This document shows, piece by piece, positions 15,799-30,531 of a stretch of 62,000 nucleotides of DNA; position 1 is the stretch's first letter, and each line of letters opens with the position of its first letter. Origin of the DNA: Chrysomallon squamiferum (lineage: Eukaryota; Mollusca; Gastropoda; Neomphalida; Peltospiridae). The notes below the pieces were generated by a model. It was not told the origin of the DNA. It did not search any database and was given only the letters and a program-made list of their open reading frames with translations. The stretch covers positions 3,657,264 to 3,719,263 of the forward strand of contig CM022670.1 of the NCBI GenBank assembly GCA_012295275.1, in the 5' to 3' direction. The translations under genes were made by a program, and so were the position numbers.

Positions 15799-16681
15799 TA
15801 TATACATACACATACACACAGATATAAATATAATGTTACATACATATACATATAAATATAACTATACATACACACACATTCATACATTACACAAATAAAT
15901 CTGTACACACACAGAGTACTTACTGTCCTATCCAGTGATATAGACATAACAGTGTTGTCATTAGCTCCACAGAAACAGATGTTGAATACAATTCGACTGT
16001 GAGATTTCATATCCTTCACTTGAAATGTCTCCTTTTCCTCACCATCAGCCTGTAACTTCCACAGCAATATGTCTCCTCTACAAAAAAAAATTTTTTTGGA
16101 TTAAAACAAAATTATATTTAAATACTTTTATGAAAGAAAAAAATTTAATACTTTTTACTAAAAGAAAGAGATGGGGAGAGAGAGTGGGGAGACAAAGAGA
16201 GAAAGAAAGAGAGAGGGAAAGACAACAAGTTAGAATACTATTGCTCAGAGAGAGATATACAAAATATTAATGTAACATTCTAAATCTGGATTTATCCGAG
16301 AATGTTCTTACTTGTGATTAGTGAAATGTCAATTAATAATCAAAATGAACAAACGACTACAGAACAGTAAGTTTGAAATTAGATGAGGGTTTGAAGAAAT
16401 TTTATTAATATATTCTACCATTTCTTCACACATATCTCAATTTATTTCAGTTTTACAATTACCCAACGGAACTTGATATCAGATGTTGTGGTTTTGTCTT
16501 TGGCCAGCAGACAGTAGTCCAGACTTTTCCGCGGTTTGTTCTCCAGCATCGCGGCGATAACCTTGATTGATAGGTATTTTTTTCTTAAACAACTGCTTCC
16601 CCTTTGAAGTGCCCCAGATTCTAATTGTCTTGTCACGTGACCCCGAAGCCAAAAGATAACCACAGACAGTATCACTTTCTA

Positions 16682-16722
<41 letters not shown>

Positions 16723-18306
16723 AAATGTTATAAACAGTTAGCATAAAGCTTGAAATAAATGAGAAATAAAGATTAAAAAAAAAAAATAATAATAAAATAA
16801 TTTGAAAAAAAAAACACTATGTTATATGCTCTTCAGTTTACCATTTTGTTTGTTATCAGAAAACAAAACATCTTCTCCAGGGACTGGACACCAGGCTAAG
16901 GACTGAACTTCGTCATTATGACCATGGAAACGATGTTGTACAAGGCCAATTGTACCTACATCAACCAGTAAGATAACTCCAGATCTGTACCTGCAGTTCA
17001 AATAAAAATTACATTCTCAGGTTATATAATATGCTAAAACATATTTGCAGTTATTTTAATTTACAAATTTTATTATTAATGTGAATAAATTGGGGTTTTT
17101 GTGGGGTTATTTTTTATTTATTTTTTTATTTATTTATTTATTGTCATTTGTTTGGGGGGTTTTGTGAGAAAAGATATCTAAGAAAGAAATACTGAGTGAG
17201 AAGGAGAGAAAGGCAGACTGACAGACAGAAAATAGATACATCTATAATATATTTGATATAGAAGGAATGATGCACAGAAAGCATGCAAAAGAATAAAAAT
17301 ATATAGAAAAGAGAAGATGGAAAGGAAAAAGAGAAAGAAAGACATTTTAAGATTTTTCTGTACAACAAGACAGTGTTGCTAATTCTCAGAAAGAAAGGTA
17401 ATCATGTTAATTATTAAAATTACATTACCCAATAGCCAGCAGAGAAGCAGAGTGTGGACAACAGGCTAGACAATAAATGTAATCTTTCTCAAACTGAAAG
17501 TGACTGCGGTTATCCTGACCAAAACACCAGCTGACTAAATAACCCTTTTCATCTCCTGTCAGTATCAAATCAGTCTGAACATGTGACCAAGAAACAGCTG
17601 TGATTTTTACCTGCAATCAAAGGGTATAAATAAATGCATTATTATATTTATACATAAAAAAATAAAAAATATTAAAACATAATAATAATAAATTTATACA
17701 TTTTTTGGTAAGCAGTAGCCATCCAAGCATAGTTAGTATGCAAGTCATAACTGTTTTAAACTTAGCAACATAATATTCCAATAACAAAATATTTTGATAA
17801 TATGCTGACATCTTTTTACAAAATAACACAAATATTTTTAAATCGAGTCTAAAGAAAATACACAAGTTTGGAGATAAACATTGTAATTATCTGCTAATTT
17901 TAACTATTATTATCGAAGGTCATGTTTTATTTATTTTTTACTTAGTATTTAATTTATGCTCGTGTCTAACACAAACATAATAGGCTTCATATATAATGTG
18001 TTGCCATACCTTATGATCTCTATGACTTTGAAGTTCTGCTTTTGTTTGGACGTCCCATAGTTTGACGAGGCAGTCGTCTGCAGTGCTACAGCAGATCTCG
18101 GACTGACCGAATTCTTGACCTAAAGCCACAGCAGTTATGCGATCTCTATGACCAGTGAAAACGCCCAAGAAATCAACAGAGTTATCAAGAATTTTGAAAA
18201 CAAATACATCGTGCCGTGCACCGAAAACATACGTCCCCAAACTGTTTCCATCACTAATATGACTCAGGTACCAATTAGGCGACGCTGGTAGAGTTTGGCA
18301 TGCCAT
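245..18306 (-). CDS. GEMIN5: Gem-associated protein 5, N-terminal part (16 exons, 3' end off window)
   Basis: Gemin5 recognises the Sm site and cap of snRNAs and delivers them to the SMN complex for Sm-core assembly. Exons in transcription order: 18306-18010, 17610-17429, 16990-16842, 16678-16463, 16077-15924, 15049-14953, 14454-14339, 13684-13599, 13067-12991, 12267-12143, 11720-11650, 11019-10826, 10020-9875, 9410-9245, 4577-4266, 433-245, about 859 codons. The start is the ATG at 18306 (MACQTLPASPNWY); the Trp-Tyr pair matches the RNA-contacting N-terminus of the family. WD40 blades run through exons 1-14 (LVKLWDVQTK, SRDKTIRIWG, VGDNTIRVWN, TVYVVAWGPP, VTDLSWNP), consistent with the double propeller. 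Exon 15 is a Lys-rich stretch plus a Gln-rich coiled coil; exon 16 is acidic. The TPR-like C-terminal half is outside the window. Phases close at every junction except one missing base in exon 4. Exon 16's donor (GTTAGA) is weak. Confidence 0.95.
440..930. repeat. Compound trinucleotide microsatellite (AAT/TAC/TAG)
   Basis: Runs of AAT, ATT, TAC and AGT triplets follow one another with few interruptions. The long ORFs here encode homopolymers such as poly-Leu, poly-Ser and poly-Val and are artefacts of the triplet repeat. Confidence 0.95.
1480..1690. repeat. A-rich (AAAAT)n/(AAAT)n low-complexity block
   Basis: About 200 bases of AAAAT, AAAAAT and AAAT units with no coding signal, inside GEMIN5 intron 15. 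Confidence 0.9.
6309..6540. repeat. Imperfect ~32-bp minisatellite (ctatctgtggtatcttgtt-like units)
   Basis: Units opening with CTATCTGTG recur at 6309, 6341 and 6369, then continue in degenerate form (TATTGCTGATATTATC, TATCACTGATATTATC, CTGTGATATTATC) to about 6540. No ORF runs through it. It is a local tandem duplication inside a GEMIN5 intron. Confidence 0.8.
7399..7520. repeat. (TCA)n and (TTA)n compound microsatellite
   Basis: About eight TCA units are followed by mixed TTA/TTG triplets to near 7520. The homopolymer ORFs on both strands are artefacts. Confidence 0.9.
7987..8110. repeat. (AAT)n microsatellite in GEMIN5 intron 14
   Basis: AAT/GAT triplets, about 40 units with interruptions. 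Overlapping ORFs in several frames give only poly-Asn, poly-Ile or poly-Tyr. Confidence 0.9.
9674..9702. repeat. (CA)n microsatellite
   Basis: A short CA dinucleotide tract lying in the intron between GEMIN5 exons 13 and 14. Confidence 0.9.
10108..10170 (-). pseudogene. Decayed duplicate of GEMIN5 exon 11 inside the intron between exons 12 and 13
   Basis: This stretch aligns to 11664-11729, which is most of exon 11 plus about nine bases of the intron upstream of its acceptor. I count 8 substitutions and one 3-base gap over about 60 positions. In sense it still reads SWKPDSSAAAI, against GWKPDNSAVAI in exon 11. An in-frame TGA at its third codon and loss of the donor make it unusable as a coding exon. 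Because flanking intron sequence is included, it arose by genomic duplication, not retrocopying. Confidence 0.8.
11096..11163. repeat. (AAAAT)n pentanucleotide tract
   Basis: About 13 near-perfect AAAAT units just upstream, in sense orientation, of GEMIN5 exon 12, in the intron between exons 11 and 12. Confidence 0.9.
12280..12720. repeat. Extended (AAT)n and (CAA)n region
   Basis: Long AAT blocks at about 12280-12430 and 12630-12705, with GAT and CAA patches between, fill the intron between GEMIN5 exons 9 and 10. Confidence 0.9.
12860..12915. repeat. Perfect 28-bp tandem duplication
   Basis: The 28-base unit beginning ATAATAAAACAGCATTCCCC occurs twice back to back, at 12860-12887 and 12888-12915, with no differences. 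It is a recent duplication inside a GEMIN5 intron. Confidence 0.9.
14724..14783. repeat. Perfect 30-bp tandem duplication
   Basis: The unit beginning GTTTTTACCCCAGATATCAA is present twice without change, at 14724-14753 and 14754-14783. It lies in the GEMIN5 intron between exons 6 and 7. Confidence 0.9.
15720..15800. repeat. (CATA)n microsatellite
   Basis: A CATA tetranucleotide run followed by a short (TA)n, in the GEMIN5 intron downstream of exon 5. The whole 15480-15910 stretch is rich in degenerate ACAT units. Confidence 0.9.
16463..16678 (-). other. GEMIN5: GEMIN5 exon 4 with an apparent 1-base frameshift
   Basis: The exon opens in frame (ESDTVCGYLLASGSRDKTIR) and reads well to GEQTAEK. 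It then breaks at the four T on the plus strand at 16525-16528 (AAAA in sense). Past this run the original frame stops quickly, but the neighbouring frame reads VWTTVCWPKTKPQHLISSSV, which matches the next conserved Gemin5 stretch. The exon has 216 nt. Phase with exon 5 closes only if one base is added at the A run. An assembly indel is the simplest explanation; a real frameshift allele or a decayed gene is possible. Confidence 0.85.
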
Positions 18307-18944
18307 TTCTGACACAGGTCAACCGGTGGCACTGCTGAATTAAAACAAAAAAGCACCCGAACGAAGTTTAGGTTAATTCCTTCCTTGTGCACTTTTCCTT
18401 TCCCAAAGTTGGTAAAACGCATATAAATAAATAACATGCGTGCCGCTAACTTCCTTTATTTTCTTGTATTTTCCTCCATTTTGTAAATACCCTTCGGGGC
18501 TTACGGTAGCACTTTCTTTGACGTTTGCAAACCTACAGGATTTGATTGATGAAGCATAAACTATAGTTACAGTTACGTATTCTATAATAAGTTTATTTTT
18601 TATATATATTTATTTTATTTATTTTTTTATTTTTTATTTTTATTTTATTGTTTTGTTGTTGTTTTTTTGAAGCAAAATTACATATATACCTTTTAGCTTG
18701 TGTTCGATGACATTTGAAATCGTTTTTGGGTGTTGTTGTTGTTTGTTTTTTTACATAGTCTTAATTATCCAAATAAAATTGTCGTTATGAAACAATTAAG
18801 ATTATATACTATTTTATGAAATATTTTAATTTTAATTTTAATTTACTAACTAATGTAATACTCAAATATATAATAAAAATTAAAAGATAAAAAACGAAAA
18901 AAAATATACATTTTACGACAACCACAAACGTGAATATATTTAAC
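18307..18944. promoter_or_regulatory. Shared head-to-head promoter region of GEMIN5 and MRPL22
   Basis: The two start codons are 638 bp apart on opposite strands. The GEMIN5 side (18307-18560) is less AT-rich, with several CpG and a CTCCATTTTG motif, the reverse complement of a YY1-like site. The MRPL22 start lies in ACATGGCGGCG, which fits the YY1 consensus overlapping the ATG of many housekeeping genes. The middle (18590-18900) is AT-rich. Shared promoter use is inferred from geometry. Confidence 0.65.
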
Positions 18945-20315
18945 ATGGCGGCGTTAATGAATTTTTCACGTAAGTTATCAATGTTAATATGAGAATGCCA
19001 TATTTTTAGGTTGTTTATTCATTTCTTTTCTGGTTTTATATGATTCAACGTTTAAAAAATATATGAGATAAAAGCTATTTGACAGAAATTTTATTAAATT
19101 AAAGTTTAGATCTGTCAACACAATTTGACATTCATCTTGTAATTGTGATATCGACAACACGTTTAACTTTAAAAAATCGTTTTACTTAAGTTTTCGTTTA
19201 TTGTCAAGCTTATTTGTATATTTCAGGTTTGTTTACACAGAAATTGTTTCAAGTATCACATCCTCTGAGCAGGTAAGTAAATTATAAGCATGCCGCCAAT
19301 GACACAATAATAATCGAGATAATGAAATAAATGATATTGAAATTATTAATCATATTCATATTCATATTGATAAAGACACCATCATAATTTATTAATATTA
19401 TACTTTATGGGCATTATCACAAAATTATGATAATAACTTCATAAAGGCATAACGATAATTAGAATAAGCTATGCCAATGTTTGTAAGGATGAAATATGAT
19501 GTTTTAACAAATTAAATAAATGAATTTAAAATACTAACAAAAGATTGTTCAGTATTATATTCATTAACGAAGATTAGTTTATCATCTATTTTTAAAATTC
19601 AAATGGTTTCAGGGAAGTATTAAAGAATATAACCTGGTCTCAGAAGCGATTAGTGCATGCCTGTTGTGTTTTACAAACGGCTTTTCGTAACACTGAACTA
19701 GAGGATCATGCACTACCAGGCATTAAGACAAGATCACTGAGGTGGGACAAGTTCAATGACATTGTTTACCCACCTCAACAAGAAGGGGAACAACCACGTC
19801 CAGCAGTAAGTTTTATATCATTATCAGTTTTAATATATATTGCTTGCATTGTTCTTGTTTTCATATTTATTTTATTATTAAGTCAAGAAATAATTTTCAG
19901 AAATGAATAAAGTTTTTTTACTATTTTCTGGGAAAAGTATTTGTCTTACTATTTATTTATTCATTTATAGTTATATGTAATTCTATAATATAAATTTATT
20001 GAAGTATGATAATTACACAAATGTACACTGTTCAATTTTAACATTTTGAAAATAAGTCATCTTTTAAATTTATTATTATTTAAACTTTTGTGGCAGTCAT
20101 TTGTTTGTAACATTATGTGAAAAGGTGTTTGTATTGTTTCCTAGGAAATATGTCACTCAAGATTTAACATCAAGTACAGCCCTTTAAAACTGTGGTATAT
20201 ATCTGTCATGGTTAGTAATCCATTTTAAAATCTTCAGTATTTTACAAGTCATTTTTGATTTTAAAATATTTTAATTAATACATGTAGTGAAGGATATTTC
20301 TTTCTATTCATTTTA

Positions 20316-20346
<31 letters not shown>

Positions 20347-21795
20347 TTTTTTTTTTTTTTTTTTATTTACATTGTTTATAACAGCAAGTATATAGTTTTA
20401 GAGGTATTATTTGGGTAGTTACAAATTTTATATATATAATATATTTATGTATTTTTTTTTATTATCATTATTTATAATGTATCAAGGAATACTGAAGTAT
20501 TCACTAGGAAATGAAAGTCATAATGATAATGTATGTATGTATATATAATTTATTTCTGTTATTATAAGTTGCTGTATTATGTTTTAATGGAAACTATATG
20601 TTTATCATTTTTCTTTATATACTAATATTTACTAGTATTAATCATGGGTCTTATTATATATTTATTATATTGTATTTATTTATTAAGATCCGTGGAATGA
20701 CAATAGATGAGGCTATTAAACAGCTAACTTTCTACAAGAGAAAAGGTGCTACTACTGTCAAAGAGGTATGAGAAATTAACAATTTCTCTAAATTTCAGAT
20801 TAATTGTACAATTAGTAGTTTTTAATATTTATTATCATTATTGTTGTTGTTGTTTTATCTTAATTTGTATTTTTTATTCCTTTTTATTTGTTATTCAATA
20901 ACCAAACCAGCACACTCCCTAAAAGAACAAACAGTATCTTGGATACATATCTGTTATCATAATCATTAACATTCTTATGTTATGAGACATTGTTAAATAC
21001 ATTTTTGTTTTTTAATTTGAATTTCACACTTACTTATTTCATTATTTTTCATCCAGGTGTTGTTAGAAGCTCAGGAAATGGCAGTCAGAGATCATAATGT
21101 TGAATATAAATCTAATCTTTGGGTTGGTGAGTATTCAGTTTTGTTTTCCATCTGGTGTTCTCTTTTCAAAATTTTATTCATAGACATAATAATAAGTTAT
21201 TAATAAAGTAAATAATACCATTGTTTTATCTCTTGGAGTTATGGTCACACATACATAGCAGAATGATAGGTATACATTTATTTTTTATTTTCTTATTATT
21301 ATTATTTTTTTGTTTTTTTTATATCCTAACACTAGAAGAAGAAACTAGAGAAAAATTGGTCCATCCTGAACTTAGTGAAAATAGAAACAGAGAAGAATAT
21401 TGTTAAATTATTTTTTTTCGTTTTTGTTATATGTCATTGCTGATTAAGACAGAATAGCTAAAAACACAAGTAAAACAACTTGAAATTATGTAAAAATTAG
21501 TACAACTATTTCTTCTAAACTGCACTTTGATTCTTAAATTCTATTTAATATCCAGTTTATTGTTGGTTTTTTTTAAGCTGATTCCTTTGTGGGTCGAGGA
21601 AGAATCATAAAAGGGATGAGGAAACACAGAGGTCCTAGATTTGGAATCATTTCTTATCGTTACTGCAACTATTTTGTGCGACTGCGAGAAGGACCACCAC
21701 CAAAACACTACTATCCTCCACCCCAGACAGGCAATGAGAAGTTAGAGGAGTACATTAAAGAGCAAAGAAGCAGAAGAGTTATTAATTCATTGTGA
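18945..21795 (+). CDS. MRPL22: Mitochondrial large ribosomal subunit protein uL22m
   Basis: Structural protein of the 39S mitoribosomal subunit, near the exit tunnel. Exons: 18945-18969, 19227-19272, 19613-19805, 20145-20210, 20688-20765, 21057-21126, 21578-21795; 696 nt, 231 residues plus TGA. All introns are GT-AG and phases close. The N-terminus ([17 protein letters not shown]) is basic and hydrophobic without acidic residues, as expected of a mitochondrial presequence. The uL22 fold begins near residue 89 and shows family blocks: [63 protein letters not shown] and a C-terminal [14 protein letters not shown]. Length is close to the human protein. The start is the only ATG giving a presequence directly before a good donor (CGTAAGT), in a YY1-like context. 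Confidence 0.96.
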
Positions 21796-22933
21796 TTTTC
21801 AAAAGCAGACTTAGCAAATGTACGTTATCAGCATGAACCAGACAGTGTTTCTTTACATTCACAGAAGGGAATCCTTTTATGTCATTTGTGTGCAACATTT
21901 TAGTATTTCCATACACAGGGATGGGGATGGGGTAAAATGGAAAATAAAATTAATTTAATGATTGGTATTTTTATTTATTTATTTTTTAATTTTTTTTTTT
22001 TTAATCGTCATCATGCTCCCTTGACTAATGTCTTAACCGATAACCCCGATTTCTGTGCAGCATTGTGTAAGATAGTAAAGAATTGTAATTTACAATGGAT
22101 CACCCACTTAGAAAACCACTGTTTCAAATGATTAATAAAATGGTTAAAAACTTTAAAAAACTAAAACTTTTTCAAAAACACCTATGTAAATGTGTTTGGT
22201 TGAGTATTTACCCATAATATTTGAAGGGATTGTAACTCTGCTCTAATTGTGATATTTGCAGACAAAAAACATAACACAAACTGCAATAGCATAAATTTTA
22301 CTCAGTGTTCAAAGTAAATTCATGGGTGTTCTGAATTAAATAAGGTTGTATATAAAATATTAATACAATAAAATATTTCTAAAATATATATATGTGTATA
22401 TATAAATATAATACAAAGTTTATTAGTATAATGTTTCAAAAATATATATATATATCAGTTTTTGTTTCATATAAATAAAAATATAGTAAATGAAATAAAT
22501 TTGTATAAATTTTATCTATATTCTAAAATAATATTAAATTCACATTTTGATGCTGGGGAAATAGGAAATAAATATGATTGTATGTACAATGCAAAATAAT
22601 TTACTAAAAATGTATATTATGATTATTATTATTATTAATTTATTAAAAATATATACGTTACTGTAACACAATCACGAATATATATAAATTATGTTCCAAA
22701 AAATATGTAATTTAGCATATGTATTATTTAAATATTTAAAATAATAAATTCATCTTTTATTTTGGGTATTTCAGTTTAAACAAAATTATATATAAAATAT
22801 AATATAAAATACTTTAGCATAAATTTTACAAATATTTGTAACAAAAATGATATCTTAGTAATTATTAAATTCATGATTTAATTTTGGATTTTGAATTTTT
22901 TATAATTTAAAATTTCCAGAATTTACGGAGATT
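21796..22933. other. Convergent 3' intergenic region between MRPL22 and the CNBD2-like gene
   Basis: Very AT-rich, with TA dinucleotide patches (22380-22460) and no coding signal. It must hold both 3' UTRs, since the stop codons face each other. Confidence 0.7.
21943..21948 (+). terminator. Candidate polyadenylation signal for MRPL22
   Basis: AATAAA about 150 bases after the MRPL22 stop. A second AATAAA lies at 22134-22139. Which is used cannot be told from sequence. Confidence 0.45.
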
Positions 22934-27155
<4,222 letters not shown>

Positions 27156-27290
27156 GATTAATAACAGCAGAATAACGCGTGCGTTTGTTTACAATTGGAT
27201 AGGTCAAAGGTCAGCCTAGATACAATGACGCTTGCGCACATAATAAGATGTATATCCGTTTCCGTAAAACCAGACGTGGTTTTGTGACCT
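27156..27290 (-). promoter_or_regulatory. Proximal promoter of the CNBD2-like gene with a perfect DR1 element
   Basis: Positions 27201-27213 read AGGTCAAAGGTCA, a perfect direct repeat spaced by one base, the classical site for RXR/HNF4-type nuclear receptors. The surrounding block (GTTTGTTTACAATTGG, then TCCGTTTCCG at 27255-27264) is similar to the DNA upstream of the exon-like ORF at 30082-30531. Function is inferred from motif and position only. Confidence 0.5.
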
Positions 27291-28373
27291 TAGCGAAAAG
27301 TTGAAAGATAATTTTATAATCTGGTATATAACGTTTATTAACAGGTAGAAATTTTATATATACATTTAATTACGATATATGTAAATGATTATCCAAATAA
27401 AATTAACAGTTCAGTAAGCTAGAGTAACTCAGTAACTGATTAAGTGTACTAAATAGTAAATTGTAACACATTAGTGATTTGATAATTTCATGATTTCTAA
27501 ACTGGCGATCTGAATTAGTGAAATAAATAAATTGTTTGTTTTTCATGATTTGAACAGATAGTTACCGCTGAATATCACTGATTATGATATAATTATTATA
27601 ATTTTAAATTTGTACGCGGTATCCTGATAAATCATAAAGGCTGCACGTTTACAAATACAATGAACTACAAGTTGTACAACTATGAACTAGTCAGTGTCAA
27701 TAATTCGAATGCTGATACTGTACTAGTGCAAGTACTAGCCATAATCTGGAAGTCACGATTACCTCAAACAAAAATAAACAATATTGGGTTCCACACTGCA
27801 TCCCACTTTTATTCAAATTTTAAGAAAATATGGACTTTGATATAGATTACTTCTTTTTAATAAAAATGAAGCCATCAGAAACATGTTAAAAATTAGTTGA
27901 GCATAGGCAGTATTGTCTTTTAATATTGGTAACAAGAACTGAGATTGTCCAGTTTAACATTAATTAGGTACTTGATCAAATTTGATATTTTTCCCAAAAT
28001 ACTTAAATAGTGTTTATATATAGATTCATTGTGTAAAATGACTAGCAGTTTCATTCATTTACTGACTAGGCCAAAGTACACATTGAAAATACCTCTGAAA
28101 CCAAATTTCATATATTGTTTGCATTATAATTATTTAATATAAAAAATAAAAAAATCAGATTCTTGTCATATTATTTTGTGAACCTCAGACACTAAGTATT
28201 CATCCAGACTAAATATTTTCATTGATACCATACATTTCTGATTTAGACAAATTTAAATCCTGAAAGGCATTTCATTGTTTTCTTTTTGCAGCGTATAAAC
28301 TGAATTGATCCACTGAAGTTGCAAACACTGAGGATTTGACTGACAAGAGTTTCACAAGAAAAGGCTTTTCACG
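27291..28373 (+). other. Presumed 5' leader, first intron and promoter of TIMM8
   Basis: A polypyrimidine tract and AG at 28290-28291 just upstream of the TIMM8 ATG look like a 3' splice site, so the leader is probably spliced. A possible upstream donor is ACAG|GTAGAA at 27341-27350. The rest is AT-rich and shows no other gene. Confidence 0.5.
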
Positions 28374-28637
28374 ATGTCATTTGACAGCAGCAGACTTCCA
28401 GATGGTGCTGATCCAGAACTTGCGAAATTTGTGCAGATGGAATCGCAGAAGGCAGAGTTTCAAAATCAAATCCATAAACTGACAGACACATGCTGGGAAA
28501 CGTGTATGGACAAACCACGAGACAGACTGGACAGTAGGACAGAGACCTGTATGGTGAATTGTGTGGAACGTTTTATTGACATGTCTCTTGTGATAACAAA
28601 CAGATTTCAGCAACTTTTGGTTCGAGGTTCTCAGTAA
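28374..28637 (+). CDS. TIMM8A: Mitochondrial import inner membrane translocase subunit Tim8
   Basis: A small intermembrane-space chaperone that, with Tim13, escorts hydrophobic precursors to TIM22. The 87-residue protein is encoded in one exon. It has the twin CX3C signature of small Tims: Cys40-Trp-Glu-Thr-Cys44 and Cys59-Met-Val-Asn-Cys63, separated by 14 residues, forming two disulfides across a helical hairpin. Flanking blocks FVQMESQKAEFQNQIHKLTD and CVERFIDMSLVITNRFQQ fit Tim8 better than Tim9, 10 or 13. There is no cleavable presequence, as expected for this family. The ATG is the first in the frame and gives the full family length. The A/B paralogue split is vertebrate, so the symbol means only Tim8. 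Confidence 0.95.
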   Translation: MSFDSSRLPDGADPELAKFVQMESQKAEFQNQIHKLTDTCWETCMDKPRDRLDSRTETCMVNCVERFIDMSLVITNRFQQLLVRGSQ

Positions 28638-29610
28638 TATGCAAAGTAACTGGATAAAACATCACACACATATAAAGAAAACAATGCTAGAATGTATGAT
28701 GTTGCCTTCATAACTGCTAAACTGTAACTTTTACAGATATTAAAAATAAGGATAATACATTACTTAAAATTTTAAAACATAGCATAGTTCTGTAAATTGT
28801 TGTCTTAGTTTTAGAAAAATCAGGAAGGATATAACTAACATAGTGTCCGAAAAAGAATTAGAATGTGTGAATTGGTGAGATATTTACTAGAAACTCCTTG
28901 TTTGTATTAAAACATACCATCAAAAATTTCCTGAAAATGAGTAATTTTATGATTGATCTTAAAATAAAAATGGTTTGAACAATCAAACAAAATAATATCT
29001 CTCAGTTGTTTGTTATTTGTATTTCATGGTTCTATTTGTTCAGGTAAAGAAAGGTTAGTTTGGAGAAACAGAAAATATCTTAAATATGTTTAGGCTAGTT
29101 GTTAAATACATCATGGAAACTGATTGGGTGGCTGGAGTAAACAGGAATTTGGAAATGATAAAATTGTTTTGAAATCTCACTGATAAAATTTTTACTAATC
29201 ATTCTCAGGGAAAATAAAGGATAGTAAATTATCTTACTAACATTACACTTTTAAATATTTTTTTTTAATTGGTCTGTGTTTATAATTATATATGTATAGA
29301 GGGAGTGAAGGCCAGAGTAAGAAGGCTAGATGAAATTGGAAGTGACAAATTAACAAATGATATTAACTAGTAACAGTAACAATGACAACAACAACAACAA
29401 TAATAATGAAAATTATTAAAAATAATTAGAATCATATATGCAAGAACAAGTGGAAAGTAAACAATTTGATGCAAGCTGTAAACGGTGAGGAAGGGATATA
29501 AACTACAATAAAATAATTCAATAAAAGAGAAGAGAACAATATATTAACTGCATGTATATATGTGTGCATTTATTAGTTTAAAAACAAGAAAACAAAAAAT
29601 GAACTATTAA
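28638..29610. other. 3' flank of TIMM8; no gene seen
   Basis: AT-rich sequence with scattered AATAAA-like hexamers that could end the TIMM8 transcript. I looked on the minus strand for exons that could continue the ORF at 30082-30531 and found none. Confidence 0.6.
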
Positions 29611-30002
29611 AGGTTCGACCTCACTAGTCTGCCAGCTTCAGTAGTTCAGAATGGTTAATTACTTTTCTTGGCCAGCTATGGCACTACCAGTGGCTCATAC
29701 AGGTTTACTTTTGCCACAGATTATTTACAGAAGTAAAGATATTAGTTTTTTTTTTTTTTTTTTTTTTTAACATTTCTACTGTAACAAAAGGAGTGAATAC
29801 AGAGAAAGAAACCCAAGACTAACATTTTGCATAAAGATATCCAGAATGCCTGAATTTAGTTTGTACGTTGTATCTACATCAATAATACAGTATAGTTTAT
29901 GCTCTGTTTTGTCACTTTTTATCCTAAGATTCAATGGTTCGGTAACTAGGCTGCACCGATACCTTTCTTGTACAAAGTTTGCTGGATGAGTGAGGTCCAG
30001 CC
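29611..30002. mobile_element. Small non-autonomous DNA transposon with terminal inverted repeats and TTAA flanks
   Basis: The left end AGGTTCGACCTCACTAGTC and the reverse complement of the right end (GGCTGGACCTCACTCATCC) form imperfect inverted repeats. TTAA flanks both sides (29607-29610 and 30003-30006), as expected of a target-site duplication of the piggyBac type. About 390 bp with no transposase ORF. Superfamily assignment rests on the TTAA only. A related partial copy lies at 23535-23690. Confidence 0.6.
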
Positions 30003-30081
30003 TTAATATGAAAATTTAAAAAAAAAAAACAACAACAAAAAAACAGGGCCTTTTTCATACAGGTTAGCAAATGTAACATAC

Positions 30082-30531
30082 CATAAAGAACGCAGACACT
30101 GGCAATTTCCATGTTCGTCGGTTCGATTTTGATTTGCTTCCCCTAAGAATTACTACCTCTGACATCTTCATCTTTGATAATAGGTTTTTACTCAAAAGGT
30201 TATAACCAGACGAACGCAAAGTGACATAGCTAATAGAGAAATATCTACTATGTCCCATTATTTTCTTATCTCTACTAGGAGAAGGCAACAGTGAATGATG
30301 ACGTGTCACATCATATTTCGGCTGCAAATTAGATGAAATGTTTTCATTTTTTATTTTGCTACTACTGCTCCCTAGTTTTAAGTTTTGGACGGCTACCATC
30401 TGTTTCGCTTTTTCTCCTTTGAGTTTCAGACGCGTCATAAAATGCGGGTATTTTTCTAACAGACGATGAATCCCATTGTCCGGAGGAGAGACACGATCAG
30501 AGGTTGGGTCGGGATATACTGCATTTGCCAT
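30082..30531 (-). CDS. Isolated coding-exon candidate, possibly an alternative first exon of the CNBD2-like gene
   Basis: An ATG at 30531 opens a 150-codon frame (MANAVYPDPTSDRVSPPDNG), basic and Ser-rich, ending at a good donor (ATG|GTATGT) in phase 0. Exon 1 of the CNBD2-like gene has the same arrangement: phase 0 and a GTATGT donor. Similarity of the two peptides is faint (GIHRLLEKYP against GIDHLVKVFP), but the upstream DNA is clearly similar. It may splice to exon 2 at 26222, making TIMM8 an intronic gene on the other strand. It could equally be the remnant of a partial tandem duplication. No domain is recognised and no downstream exon was found between it and TIMM8. Confidence 0.5.
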
